Assembly (NCBI GenBank): GCA_021801355.1
Contig: JAJYYB010000018.1
Span: 40,087-104,086 of the forward strand
Reading direction: 5' to 3'
DNA from: Microcaldota archaeon
Lineage (GTDB): Archaea > Micrarchaeota > Micrarchaeia > Micrarchaeales > Micrarchaeaceae
Length of the DNA: 64,000 nt
This document shows, in pieces, positions 16,605 through 24,338 of the stretch. Numbering within the stretch: position 1 is the first letter of the stretch; every line of letters starts with the position of its first letter. The notes below the pieces were generated by a model. It saw only the letters and a list, made by a program, of their open reading frames with translations. It made no database searches and was not told the origin of the DNA. The translations under genes were made by a program, and so were the position numbers.

Positions 16605-16621
16605 TATGGGCCGGGGAAGCG

Positions 16622-17281
16622 TTGCGTTCGCCCGTCTGGTCGGCTGGCTTGTCGGTAGCCAACCTGCTATTCCTGCACCTGCCGCTTAGCGGCTTCATAG
16701 TGCTAGGTTTCATACTGCTCTGGGGCTTTGCCGTTGTGCTCATATTCCTGACCTTCATTTACGTGGTGGCTGCCTTCATCTACTCGCTCTTCAGGAGCTA
16801 CCTGTTCAACTTCACCATGTTCACGCTCCTACTGGTAACTCAGTACCTAGCTCCCATGCGGCTAAATCAGGTCATATACCCGCTTTACGTGCTCGGCCTT
16901 CTGGCCCTGTTTCTGGGCCTGGGAGGCTTTGAGGCTTGGTGGGAGCACCACGCCGGCGAGCGCGACAGGAGGCTATTCGAGGAATGGCAAGCACAGGAGA
17001 GGGAAAGACGGAAAAGGCAGCAGGAAGCTAAGAGGGAAAGGAAGAAGCAGCAGGGAGAGGAACCATACCGTAGGCACGATACGGCATGGTGCTATTGGGT
17101 GCTAGGGATACCCGAAACGGCCGCCTTGCAGGAGGTAAAGCAAGCTTACCGCAGGATGGTGCTAAGATACCACCCGGACGTGAACAAGAGCAGGGATGCA
17201 GAGGCTAGGATGAAGGAGATAAACGAGGCGTATGAGAGACTAACTGAGGCATTATATAAGACTGAAAAGAGGAATAACTAA
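16622..17281 (+). CDS. Membrane-anchored J-domain protein
   Basis: A 219-residue protein with three hydrophobic helices in the first 115 residues. A strongly charged coiled coil follows (about 117-155, rich in E, R, K and Q), then a C-terminal J-domain (about 158-212) with CYWVLGIPETAALQEVKQAY and HPD at 184-186. The J-domain would face the cytoplasm and recruit Hsp70 to the membrane. The only early start is TTG at 16622, and the first 13 codons fall in a 38-bp sequence also found inverted at 27467-27504, so the true N-terminus is unsure. It is cargo of the integrated element. Confidence 0.75.
   Translation: MRSPVWSAGLSVANLLFLHLPLSGFIVLGFILLWGFAVVLIFLTFIYVVAAFIYSLFRSYLFNFTMFTLLLVTQYLAPMRLNQVIYPLYVLGLLALFLGLGGFEAWWEHHAGERDRRLFEEWQAQERERRKRQQEAKRERKKQQGEEPYRRHDTAWCYWVLGIPETAALQEVKQAYRRMVLRYHPDVNKSRDAEARMKEINEAYERLTEALYKTEKRNN
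16623..16660 (+). repeat. 38-bp perfect repeat, copy 1 (inverted partner at 27467)
   Basis: Thirty-eight bases, starting tgcgttcgcccgtctggtcg, are identical to the reverse complement of 27467-27504; the flanks differ at once. Here it covers the start of the membrane J-domain ORF. Origin unknown. Confidence 0.85.
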
Positions 17282-17332
17282 CGAACCAATCAAGAAATTA
17301 TAAATATTCGGTAAGGAGAACTATATAAAGCT

Positions 17333-18520
17333 ATGAAAAAGATACGAAGGTGCAGGGAAATGGCCAAGAATTATGGCAGGAGCATTGGCTTGGAAATGAA
17401 GGATTTCAAATATATTGATAGCACTGTGGACATCAAGAGCGAAGATAGCGAATGGGGCAACATAAAGACTGGATTATATGAACCACCAGAATACATTGTA
17501 AAACTGCTTCTTTTAGGGGTCATTAAACTCGTTAACTTGGGCCCGTATACCAATAAAGTATATTGGCGAACCCAGTTCAGCTATAGAGGACATTACTTTT
17601 TAATCCGTGACTACAAGTTTGGCTCGTGGACTATAGAAGGAGAACACAAAAATCCAGAGGCCATAAAGTTAGCTTCAGAGATTGAGAGCAAGATAGGAAA
17701 GGCGTCTTTGATGCTTGACAAAATTTTGAAGCCTGCTATTAACGATCAAATAAAAAAAGATGACTTCTACATTCATAACGAATATTATACCTTGTATAAT
17801 ATCTTCAGATTTTATCGCAACAAGATAAAAGTAGTATTAAAAGAAAGAGATAAGATGAAGGCGCCGGTGTGGGATTCTGGCAGTGCACGTGAATTCGGCA
17901 GTGCGCTTACAGAATATATGAATAAACACGGAAGATATGGAAGTGAAATATCAAATTATTCATTCGCCCTTATCGCGGCATTTTTTTCTCTACAAGAATT
18001 TCTTTTTAATGTGTTCTATGCATTCCAGAATGAGGGAAAGGGGCTTCTTCCATTCATAAAAAAATATGGGTGGAAAGAAAAATTTAAAGATGTATACGGC
18101 CCCGTATATAAAGGAGAAATTAAGCAGCTTCATGATGGACTGCTACAGTTGCGAAATGACTTTCGGAATCCTCTATCGCATGGACTAACAAACGAGACGC
18201 GGGTGCTTGTTGTCTTGGGGGGCACGTTAGTACCCCTATCAATCGAATATCTTTCAAAAGGACCACAATACGATATTCTATTAATTAAAGATGAGGAAGC
18301 AAAGCAAATAATTGACAGATTTGATAGCATGCTAAAGTATATTTCTAAAACCGACCCGTTCCGTTTCTATATGTTGTACTTAAGAGGCGGATTTACGATT
18401 CCTGCAACACAAAAAGAACTTGCCAAAATAAAGGCGGAAATGACTGATTACAAGAATTTCAAAATGTATGTTGTACGAAGAGCTGAATACGAAAGTGATC
18501 GCATGAATCGTGATATTTAA
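17333..18520 (+). CDS. Hypothetical protein with HEPN-like motif
   Basis: A 395-residue soluble protein that is AT-rich and Lys/Tyr/Phe-rich compared with core genes. The N-terminal 130 residues are mixed alpha/beta. A helical region follows containing LRNDFRNPLSHG, with Arg278 and His283 forming an R-x4-H pattern like the HEPN RNase or nucleotide-binding motif, preceded by long helices (FALIAAFFSLQEFLFNVFYA). HEPN domains are frequent in archaeal defence and toxin systems. No MNT antitoxin is adjacent, so a toxin role is inference. A TATA-like tataaa lies just upstream. It sits between the J-domain gene and the integrase. Confidence 0.6.
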   Translation: MKKIRRCREMAKNYGRSIGLEMKDFKYIDSTVDIKSEDSEWGNIKTGLYEPPEYIVKLLLLGVIKLVNLGPYTNKVYWRTQFSYRGHYFLIRDYKFGSWTIEGEHKNPEAIKLASEIESKIGKASLMLDKILKPAINDQIKKDDFYIHNEYYTLYNIFRFYRNKIKVVLKERDKMKAPVWDSGSAREFGSALTEYMNKHGRYGSEISNYSFALIAAFFSLQEFLFNVFYAFQNEGKGLLPFIKKYGWKEKFKDVYGPVYKGEIKQLHDGLLQLRNDFRNPLSHGLTNETRVLVVLGGTLVPLSIEYLSKGPQYDILLIKDEEAKQIIDRFDSMLKYISKTDPFRFYMLYLRGGFTIPATQKELAKIKAEMTDYKNFKMYVVRRAEYESDRMNRDI

Positions 18521-18608
18521 GGAAAACTTAACCTTCTAACGCAAAAACAATAATATAGAGTTGTAGATTGCGCATTGTTTTATCTCGCCATTATTTACGT
18601 CGGATTTT

Positions 18609-19547
18609 TTAACTGATTCTAGAAAGTCTGGCCTTTAAAGTTATGGCTTGATTTACGCTAAATGCGCCGTCTATGTTTTCGTATAGTTGCTTCTTGTTTG
18701 TGTTTATGTAGGCCATTGTTACGCTGGGCTGTAGGTGCCGGGCGAACTTGCTAGTTAAGAAGACGTTGCCGTTGGTCTGCTCTGCAAAATGCTTTATTGC
18801 GTAATGCCGTAAGCTGTGAGTTGTTAATCTGTGTAGCTTTCTTGAGGATTTTTTCGTTGATGATTCGTCGCTCATGTCATACACCTCATCTAAGCCAGCT
18901 TTGTTTATGAATTCAGTGAACTGGTTGCGCACGTAACCCTCATCCAAGTAAGGCTCCAAGGTGCGGCCTTTGCCCTTTTCTTTGAAGAAAAGGTAGCCAG
19001 CCGCGCCTTCTATCGCCTTCTTGTTTGTGCTGATATAATCCAAAGTCTCCTTAAAGAGCGGAGCGGGAATCAGCAGGGTATCCAGAGTCATAGCTTTCTC
19101 TGTCTTTACCACTAATTCCCTGGTCTCGAACTTTATGTCCTTTATGTTTATCCTTCTGGCCTCGCCCAGTCTTAAACCTAACTTGGCTTGGTACGAGAAG
19201 AGCAAGTGGAACTTCGGATTCTTTATGACCCTGAAGAAAGCCTGCACCTCTTGCTCGCTGAAGCCCTTGTTTATCGAGCCGTATTTCGGCACACGGTTCT
19301 TCTTGAAGCGCTTCACGAACTGGGCGGTGACCTGCTTTCTTATTTCCACCAGGTAATGCTTTGGCAGCATTGGTAGTGTGGTCTCTAGGCTCGCTTTTAA
19401 TGCTTTGTATGCGGTTTTTGCATCCGAACCGCACGCAAAGGCTTGTGGAATATCGGCTCCTCCACTGTAACCGCACCCAGACCCGCTTACAGTTCTGCCC
19501 CCGATATTCCTGCTTTTAGAAGAAAGTGGACTCTGCGGGGATCGCAC
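18609..19547 (-). CDS. int: SSV-type tyrosine recombinase, C-terminal part (int-C)
   Basis: A site-specific integrase fragment with the whole catalytic domain: Arg126 in LGLRLGEAR, a Lys near 149, His244 and Arg247 in THSLRHYAIKH, His271, and the nucleophile Tyr280 in VTMAYIN. The open frame starts with GTG at 19547 inside the tRNA-Ala gene and reads through the att core (RSPQSPLSSKSRNIGG) in the same frame as int(N) at 15.1 kb. This is the pattern of SSV-like integrases partitioned by integration. Translation of int(C) alone would need an internal start (for example Met60), so it may be silent while integrated. Confidence 0.85.
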   Translation of the reverse strand: MRSPQSPLSSKSRNIGGRTVSGSGCGYSGGADIPQAFACGSDAKTAYKALKASLETTLPMLPKHYLVEIRKQVTAQFVKRFKKNRVPKYGSINKGFSEQEVQAFFRVIKNPKFHLLFSYQAKLGLRLGEARRINIKDIKFETRELVVKTEKAMTLDTLLIPAPLFKETLDYISTNKKAIEGAAGYLFFKEKGKGRTLEPYLDEGYVRNQFTEFINKAGLDEVYDMSDESSTKKSSRKLHRLTTHSLRHYAIKHFAEQTNGNVFLTSKFARHLQPSVTMAYINTNKKQLYENIDGAFSVNQAITLKARLSRIS

Positions 19548-19576
19548 CCGCGACCTTCCGCTTGCAAAGCGGACGC
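19501..19576 (-). repeat. Attachment-site copy C (joined to intact tRNA-Ala)
   Basis: The partner of 15021-15096 with one mismatch. Bases 19527-19576 belong to the intact tRNA-Ala, whose 3' half has presumably been supplied by the element, and 19501-19526 are element sequence. Confidence 0.9.
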
Positions 19577-19598
19577 TCTACTACTGAGCCAAGAGCCC
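19527..19598 (-). tRNA. tRNA-Ala(UGC)
   Basis: A 72-nt cloverleaf. The acceptor GGGCTCT pairs with AGAGTCC (one G-U), the anticodon stem CCGCT/AGCGG encloses the loop TTGCAAG-type with TGC, the T-stem is GCGGG/CCCGC, and the discriminator is A. No CCA is encoded. It is the integration target of the adjacent element, and its 3' half is repeated at 15.05 and 13.29 kb. An A/T-rich promoter (gataaatagttatg on the minus strand) lies upstream. Confidence 0.93.
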
Positions 19599-19628
19599 TT
19601 TTCGCTAAGAATAAGAGCGCATAACTAT

Positions 19629-20018
19629 TTATCTTTTCTTGGAGCGCTTGCCTTTGCTTTCCGTCGCCTTCTGCTTGTGCATCGGGGCCTTTTTCTTCAC
19701 GGCCTTCGGCCTGCTTCTTGCCGCATTTTGATGGCGCGAGGTGCGCCTTGCAATGCCCCTCTCTGCAGAGATAGAGCCCCCTGTAGTGAGCCTTTCGAGA
19801 GTGTCGAGGTTCTTCTGCTCCTGCGGATTCGCAGTGGCAGAAGCGGCATTGTTGAGCAGTTCGTCTATTATGTCATCGCTTATCGGCTCCGATTCCTTTG
19901 AGGTGTTGGACAGGACTGCGTTCTCTATGTCGCCTATGTTGAGCACTGTGCTCAGCGACCTTAGCCTGCGTATCTCCTCCTGCTCCTTCATGAGCTTGCT
20001 CTTTTTGTTGCTGGACAT
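19629..20018 (-). CDS. Small basic hypothetical protein
   Basis: A 129-residue protein. The N-terminal helix is charged (KKSKLMKEQEEIRRLRSL), the middle has acidic helices (SDDIIDELLNNAAS), and the C-terminus is a highly basic Arg/Lys/Ala tail ending KGKRSKKR. It resembles small nucleic-acid-binding or chromatin-like proteins, but I know no family. It lies between tRNA-Ala and the beta-CASP RNase gene, 73 bp after the latter on the same strand. Confidence 0.6.
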   Translation of the reverse strand: MSSNKKSKLMKEQEEIRRLRSLSTVLNIGDIENAVLSNTSKESEPISDDIIDELLNNAASATANPQEQKNLDTLERLTTGGSISAERGIARRTSRHQNAARSRPKAVKKKAPMHKQKATESKGKRSKKR

Positions 20019-20091
20019 AAAAATTACTCTAACTTTTCAAGGTTAGCACTTCATATGGCTAAAAAGGTATTTAACCTTTTACCCTTTTCAC

Positions 20092-21402
20092 TTATATCGT
20101 GAACGATTCTCCGAGCTTCGGCACCACTGCGTTGTACTTCTGGCCCAGCGCCTGCCTGAGCTCCTCGGCCTTGCTGTGCTCCCCGTGGACTATGAATACG
20201 CTGCGCAGCCCCTTTATCTTGGCAGGTATGCTTTCCAGCTGTGCCCTGTCCGCGTGCGCCGAGAGATGGTAGGTCTCCACTCTAAGGCCTATCTTTATCT
20301 CCTTCCCGTTTATGTTTATTGCCTTAACGCCGTCCTGCATGGCCCTCCCTAGCGTCCCCTCGGCCTGGTAGCCGACGAGTATGAGCTTGTTGAGCGATCC
20401 GCCAGCAAGCTTTGAAAGGTAGAACATTATAGGGCCGCCCGAAAGCATTCCGCTTGTCGTGACCACTATCGAGCTCTCGTCCTTTGATACGACCTTGTTC
20501 CTGGTGCCCTTCGTCTCGACGATAGTGAAGTTGGGGCTCTTGAACGGGTCGTAGTCGCTCATGAGTATCCGGCGCTGCATCTCCTCCCTGCAGTATATCA
20601 CGTTGTGCCTGTGTATCCTGAGCGCCTTGTTTATCATGCCGTCAACATAGAGCGGAACCTTCTGCAGCACACCGGAATTCATGTAGTCGTCAAATATAAA
20701 TAGGACCTCCTGCGCCCTCCCTACAGCGAAGCTCGGCACGAGCACCTTCCCGCCGTTCTTCACTGTGTCGTTGACGCTGTGCAGGAGCTTCTGCTCGGTA
20801 TCGTGCTCCTTCGGGAATATGTCCTTTTTCGCTCCGTATGTGCTCTCGGTTATCAGCGCGTCGGCCTCTAGGTTCTTGAGGTCTGCGCCGTCGAGAAGCC
20901 GGGTCTTCATCAGGTTTATGTCCCCCGTATAGACAAGCCTCTTCTTCCCGTCGCTCACGGATATGAGGGCGCTGCCGAGTATGTGCCCTGCAGGTATGAA
21001 CTTTATCGTGAGATCCCTGAACTTGAACGCCTTGCCGTACTCTATTATCTTGAAATGCCTTGACAGCTCGGCCATCCCCGCCTTGGATATGTTCGGGGGG
21101 TTAGATATCCTGAGATAGTCGCTGAGCAGCACGTTCGTCAGCTCTATTGTGGGCTTTGTCGCGAAGACGTCGCCGCGGTATCCTGCGGTGTATATGTGCG
21201 GCAGGTACCCGGTATGGTCGAGGTGCGCGTGGGATACGAATATGCCGTCTATCTCCCTGAGCTGGCTGTCGCCTATGACAGGGTATTCGTCGGTCTCGCC
21301 CAGCTTCACGCCTGCATCGAGCAGTATCTTAGTCTGCTCGGTGCTTACCATTATGCAGCTTCTGCCGACTTCATCGGCTGCTCCAAAAAACGAAAGATTC
21401 AA
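20092..21402 (-). CDS. Beta-CASP metallo-beta-lactamase ribonuclease (aCPSF2-like)
   Basis: A 436-residue RNase/RNA-processing factor. The metallo-beta-lactamase domain has SHAHLDHTG (HxHxDH), a further His in PAGHILGSA and an Asp in YTGDINL. The beta-CASP insert follows, and motifs B and C are in VVTTSGMLSGGP and VETYHLSAHADR with a final IVHGE. There is no N-terminal KH domain, so it is the aCPSF2-like rather than the aCPSF1 class. The start is TTG at 21402, directly after an in-frame TGA. It follows the coiled-coil gene by 27 bp. Confidence 0.9.
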   Translation of the reverse strand: MNLSFFGAADEVGRSCIMVSTEQTKILLDAGVKLGETDEYPVIGDSQLREIDGIFVSHAHLDHTGYLPHIYTAGYRGDVFATKPTIELTNVLLSDYLRISNPPNISKAGMAELSRHFKIIEYGKAFKFRDLTIKFIPAGHILGSALISVSDGKKRLVYTGDINLMKTRLLDGADLKNLEADALITESTYGAKKDIFPKEHDTEQKLLHSVNDTVKNGGKVLVPSFAVGRAQEVLFIFDDYMNSGVLQKVPLYVDGMINKALRIHRHNVIYCREEMQRRILMSDYDPFKSPNFTIVETKGTRNKVVSKDESSIVVTTSGMLSGGPIMFYLSKLAGGSLNKLILVGYQAEGTLGRAMQDGVKAININGKEIKIGLRVETYHLSAHADRAQLESIPAKIKGLRSVFIVHGEHSKAEELRQALGQKYNAVVPKLGESFTI

Positions 21403-21429
21403 TCAAAACACCGTTTATGCAGGGATTGC

Positions 21430-22143
21430 TTACTTTGCGCCCTTCTTCTTTATCACTGCTATGTCCTCGAGGTTTATCTCCGGCATCGATGGCGGCTGTA
21501 TTGGCCTCTTCTTCTGCAGGTGCTTCTCGTGGCCTATTCCGAGCATCTTCCTCAGCGACCTGTACTTGTCATCGAGCTTCACGTCCACCTCGTCTATCTG
21601 CTTGTTGAGCCCGCCTAGCTCGCCCTCGTACTTGGTTATGTCGCCCTTTATGTACTCGACCTTCCTCTGCAGCCTGACCAGCTTCAGTGCCTCGTTGAGC
21701 TCCAGGCTCACCTCGTTTATCTTCCTCACGAGGTCCCTCTCCGAGGCCTGCGATGATACTTCGGTAGAAATCTTGAACTCCAGCCTGTTCTTGAGGTGCT
21801 TCAGGTAGCCTATGCGCTTCGACCTTGCGTTCGGGTCGTCGTTCTGCTTCTCTATGGTGAGCAGCTTCTCTATGGCTACGAGCTCAGCCTCCTTGTAGCC
21901 GAGCCTGTGGCGGAGTTCTTTCAGCTTGATTATTATGGCCATCCTGCCCTTCTTTATCTCGTCGATTTCCTTCTTGAGCGCCTTGATTTCCTCGTTGTTT
22001 GATTCGCTGACGAGCTGCTCGAGCGACTTCCTTGCGGGCTGGTCTGCCTGTGGAGGGGTTGCCGGCGCGGGCCCATCGGGCTTTTTCTCAGTTTCAGGGG
22101 CTTTGGCAGCCTCCTTCTTTGCCTCTGTTTCCTTATTATCCAT
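21430..22143 (-). CDS. Archaeal coiled-coil protein
   Basis: A 237-residue protein with a Pro/Ala/Lys-rich disordered N-terminus (about 40 residues). A long coiled coil of roughly 150 residues follows (KALKKEIDEIKKGRMAIIIK onward), then a basic tail ending VIKKKGAK. It is like the uncharacterised archaeal coiled-coil proteins of the COG1340 type, though I cannot confirm membership. It lies in a same-strand run with uL30, uL15 and a glycosyltransferase. Confidence 0.7.
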   Translation of the reverse strand: MDNKETEAKKEAAKAPETEKKPDGPAPATPPQADQPARKSLEQLVSESNNEEIKALKKEIDEIKKGRMAIIIKLKELRHRLGYKEAELVAIEKLLTIEKQNDDPNARSKRIGYLKHLKNRLEFKISTEVSSQASERDLVRKINEVSLELNEALKLVRLQRKVEYIKGDITKYEGELGGLNKQIDEVDVKLDDKYRSLRKMLGIGHEKHLQKKRPIQPPSMPEINLEDIAVIKKKGAK

Positions 22144-22205
22144 CTACATACCTTACATCAATGATGCAAATGCGCACTAGCGCTCCATCTCATATTTAAT
22201 CTTAG

Positions 22206-23369
22206 TTAGGACACCGTCATCCTGTCAATCGCTTTCTTGTACGTGTTGAGCAGCCTGTCGGTCGCGCGTTCTATTGAGAACCCTGAAGCCGTCTTACGCA
22301 TTGTATTATAGGAACCGATATTATTTATAACCTTTTCTATCTTCCTCGCGCAGTCGACTGAATCCCCAGGGCTGAATTTCTCGCCGTTCTTGCCGTCTTT
22401 TATGAGCTCTCCGAGAGCAAGGAAGTCTGCCCCGACGACCGGCTTGCCGCATGCCATGGCCTCGAGCGAGACTATGCCCTGGGTCTCGAAAATCGATGGT
22501 ATACAGAATACGTCTGATGCAGCGTAATAGCCTGGCAGCTCTGCGTTGCTGGCAAAACCAGCGAACGTTACGTTGGGTAGCTTCAGCCTCTTCGCCATTG
22601 AGCGATAGTACGATTCTGCCGGGCCTGCACCGACTATGACCGCCTCGATCGGCTTGCCCTTGAGGTGGCTCATCGCGTGGAGCAGCGTGTCGAGCTGCTT
22701 CTCCTTGCTCAATCTTCCGACGTAAAGCACAATGGCGCTGTCCTTCTTTTTGAGGAGCTTTGCCTTTACCGCGGACCCGTCCACCTTGGGGCTGAACCTG
22801 TCTATATCTACGCTGTTAGGCACCACGTCCGCGCCGTGTATGCCGTTCTTCTCGAGCACTTTCTTTATCGTTTCGGTCGGGGCCGTGACCCTGTTGCAGC
22901 GGTTGTAGAAGAAACGCGCGTAGCTCCATGCGTACTTCGTGATCATGCTGCCTACCATCCTGTTTGATGAAACGTACTCCTCTATGACTGTTTTCTCGGT
23001 AAACATTGTGTGGAACGTCCCTGTTATCGGTATCATGTTGAGCTTTGAGGTCATCAGTGCAGAGAAACCCATGAAGAACGGCGTGTGGGCGTGTATTACA
23101 TCGAAATTGATCTCGTTGACATTCCTGAAGTAAGGGAGCAGGGCAAAATTGTACTGCGGGTATTTGTTGAACTTGATGCTCTTCGCTATGAAGAGCTTGT
23201 CGTCCTTGCCGGCCATCTGCCTCGTCTTCCCGTTGCCCGAGGTGAACAGGTAGACGTCATGCCCGCGCCGCTGAAGCTCCATCCTGAAATTCAGTATTGA
23301 TGATACCACTCCGTCCTGGGCTGGAAGAAAAGAGTCCGAATAGAAAGCGATAGTTAGCTTTTCTGACAT
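22206..23369 (-). CDS. Family 4 glycosyltransferase
   Basis: A 387-residue GT-B enzyme that transfers a sugar from an NDP-sugar, probably to a lipid or glycan at the cytoplasmic membrane. The N-terminal domain has FLPAQDGVVSSILNFRMELQ and DVIHAHTPFFMG. The C-terminal GT4 domain starts VLYVGRLSKEKQLDTLL and has the E-x7-E motif in FETQGIVSLEAMACGKPVV. It is most like diacylglycerol glucosyl- and PimB-type transferases; the acceptor is unknown. It starts 12 bp after uL15. Confidence 0.88.
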   Translation of the reverse strand: MSEKLTIAFYSDSFLPAQDGVVSSILNFRMELQRRGHDVYLFTSGNGKTRQMAGKDDKLFIAKSIKFNKYPQYNFALLPYFRNVNEINFDVIHAHTPFFMGFSALMTSKLNMIPITGTFHTMFTEKTVIEEYVSSNRMVGSMITKYAWSYARFFYNRCNRVTAPTETIKKVLEKNGIHGADVVPNSVDIDRFSPKVDGSAVKAKLLKKKDSAIVLYVGRLSKEKQLDTLLHAMSHLKGKPIEAVIVGAGPAESYYRSMAKRLKLPNVTFAGFASNAELPGYYAASDVFCIPSIFETQGIVSLEAMACGKPVVGADFLALGELIKDGKNGEKFSPGDSVDCARKIEKVINNIGSYNTMRKTASGFSIERATDRLLNTYKKAIDRMTVS

Positions 23370-23381
23370 TGTAAGTCCTTT

Positions 23382-23795
23382 TCACTCCTGTGCGTCGTCG
23401 CCAAGAGCAACCGCGGTGCCTCCCGCGGCCTTTATCTTCTCCATCGCCTTCTTGGAGAATCCGGCGGCTTTTATCGTGATTGGTTTCTGCAGTACGCCGT
23501 TGCTCAGGACCTTTACGTTCTCGAGCTCTAGCACGTTGTCCTTGGCAGCTCCCGACATCCTGCTTATCTGATCAAGCGTCATCTCATCCAGCTTGTGCTG
23601 GTCCCACTTCGTGAAGCCCTTCTTGTGGAGCAGGTGGCGGAACTTGGTTGTCATTGTGGAGAAGTTGTGCTTCCTCGCGCCTGCGCCGCCCACGCCTCCG
23701 CGGTCTCCGGCGCCCCTGGCGTTCTTTATGTTGCCTACGCCCCATCTCCTTGTGCCGAGGTACTTCCTGTTCCTTTTCCCCTTCCTTACTACCAT
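23382..23795 (-). CDS. rpl15: Large-subunit ribosomal protein uL15
   Basis: 137 residues. The basic Gly-rich N-terminal loop (RWGVGNIKNARGAGDRGGVG, then GARKHNF) and the C-terminal globular part (ITIKAAGFSKKAMEKIKAAG) are those of archaeal L15. The start is 3 bp after the uL30 stop, keeping the archaeal uL30-uL15 pair. secY and adk, which often follow in archaea, are absent here; a glycosyltransferase follows instead. Confidence 0.93.
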   Translation of the reverse strand: MVVRKGKRNRKYLGTRRWGVGNIKNARGAGDRGGVGGAGARKHNFSTMTTKFRHLLHKKGFTKWDQHKLDEMTLDQISRMSGAAKDNVLELENVKVLSNGVLQKPITIKAAGFSKKAMEKIKAAGGTAVALGDDAQE

Positions 23796-23798
23796 TAA

Positions 23799-24233
23799 TC
23801 ACACCATCCTGTTTATCAGCTTGTTTATCTCGGGCCCCATGTAGCCCAGGCTGCCGCCCTGGTTGAAGTTCAGCTTCGTGCTCTTGAAACCATGGCGCGG
23901 CGGATGCAACTTGAAAGGCATGCTCTCCTTTATCGCTGCCATGTCCTGCTTCCCGTCCAGTATTTCTGAAGCCTTGAACTTGAGATCGCTCCTTTCGAGC
24001 AGCCTGTCCAGGGTCTCTGGGGCTACCTCGCCATAAGCCACGTAGTTGCTACACATGTTGAGCATACCCTTGTACGAGTCGCTCACCCTTAATATAGTGC
24101 AGTTGTTGACCCTCTTCAGCCTAAGCCTGTCAAGCGTCTCGGCTATGTCGCCACGCACGTTGACGCGGCCGCGGATCCTGACTACGGCCACTATCTTGTT
24201 TTGTAGGTTATTCTTTACCATGAACTGAACCAT
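23799..24233 (-). CDS. rpl30: Large-subunit ribosomal protein uL30
   Basis: About 144 residues. The L30 core is IVAVVRIRGRVNVRGDIAET with LRLKRVNNCTILRVSDSYKG, followed by the archaeal extension ending HPPRHGFKSTKLNFNQGGSL. The frame is open from TTG at 24248, but the ATG at 24233 (or 24221) gives a normal N-terminus. AT-rich promoter sequence (ttataatatttgg on the minus strand) is upstream, and the gene heads the operon with uL15. Confidence 0.92.
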   Translation of the reverse strand: MVQFMVKNNLQNKIVAVVRIRGRVNVRGDIAETLDRLRLKRVNNCTILRVSDSYKGMLNMCSNYVAYGEVAPETLDRLLERSDLKFKASEILDGKQDMAAIKESMPFKLHPPRHGFKSTKLNFNQGGSLGYMGPEINKLINRMV

Positions 24234-24338
24234 TTGAACAATAAGCAATCGAACTAATTGATGCTAATTAGTTTGTCACCAAATATTATAAATACTTTAT
24301 TGCCATCGGCACGCTTGATTCCTACGCCGATGGGAAGT

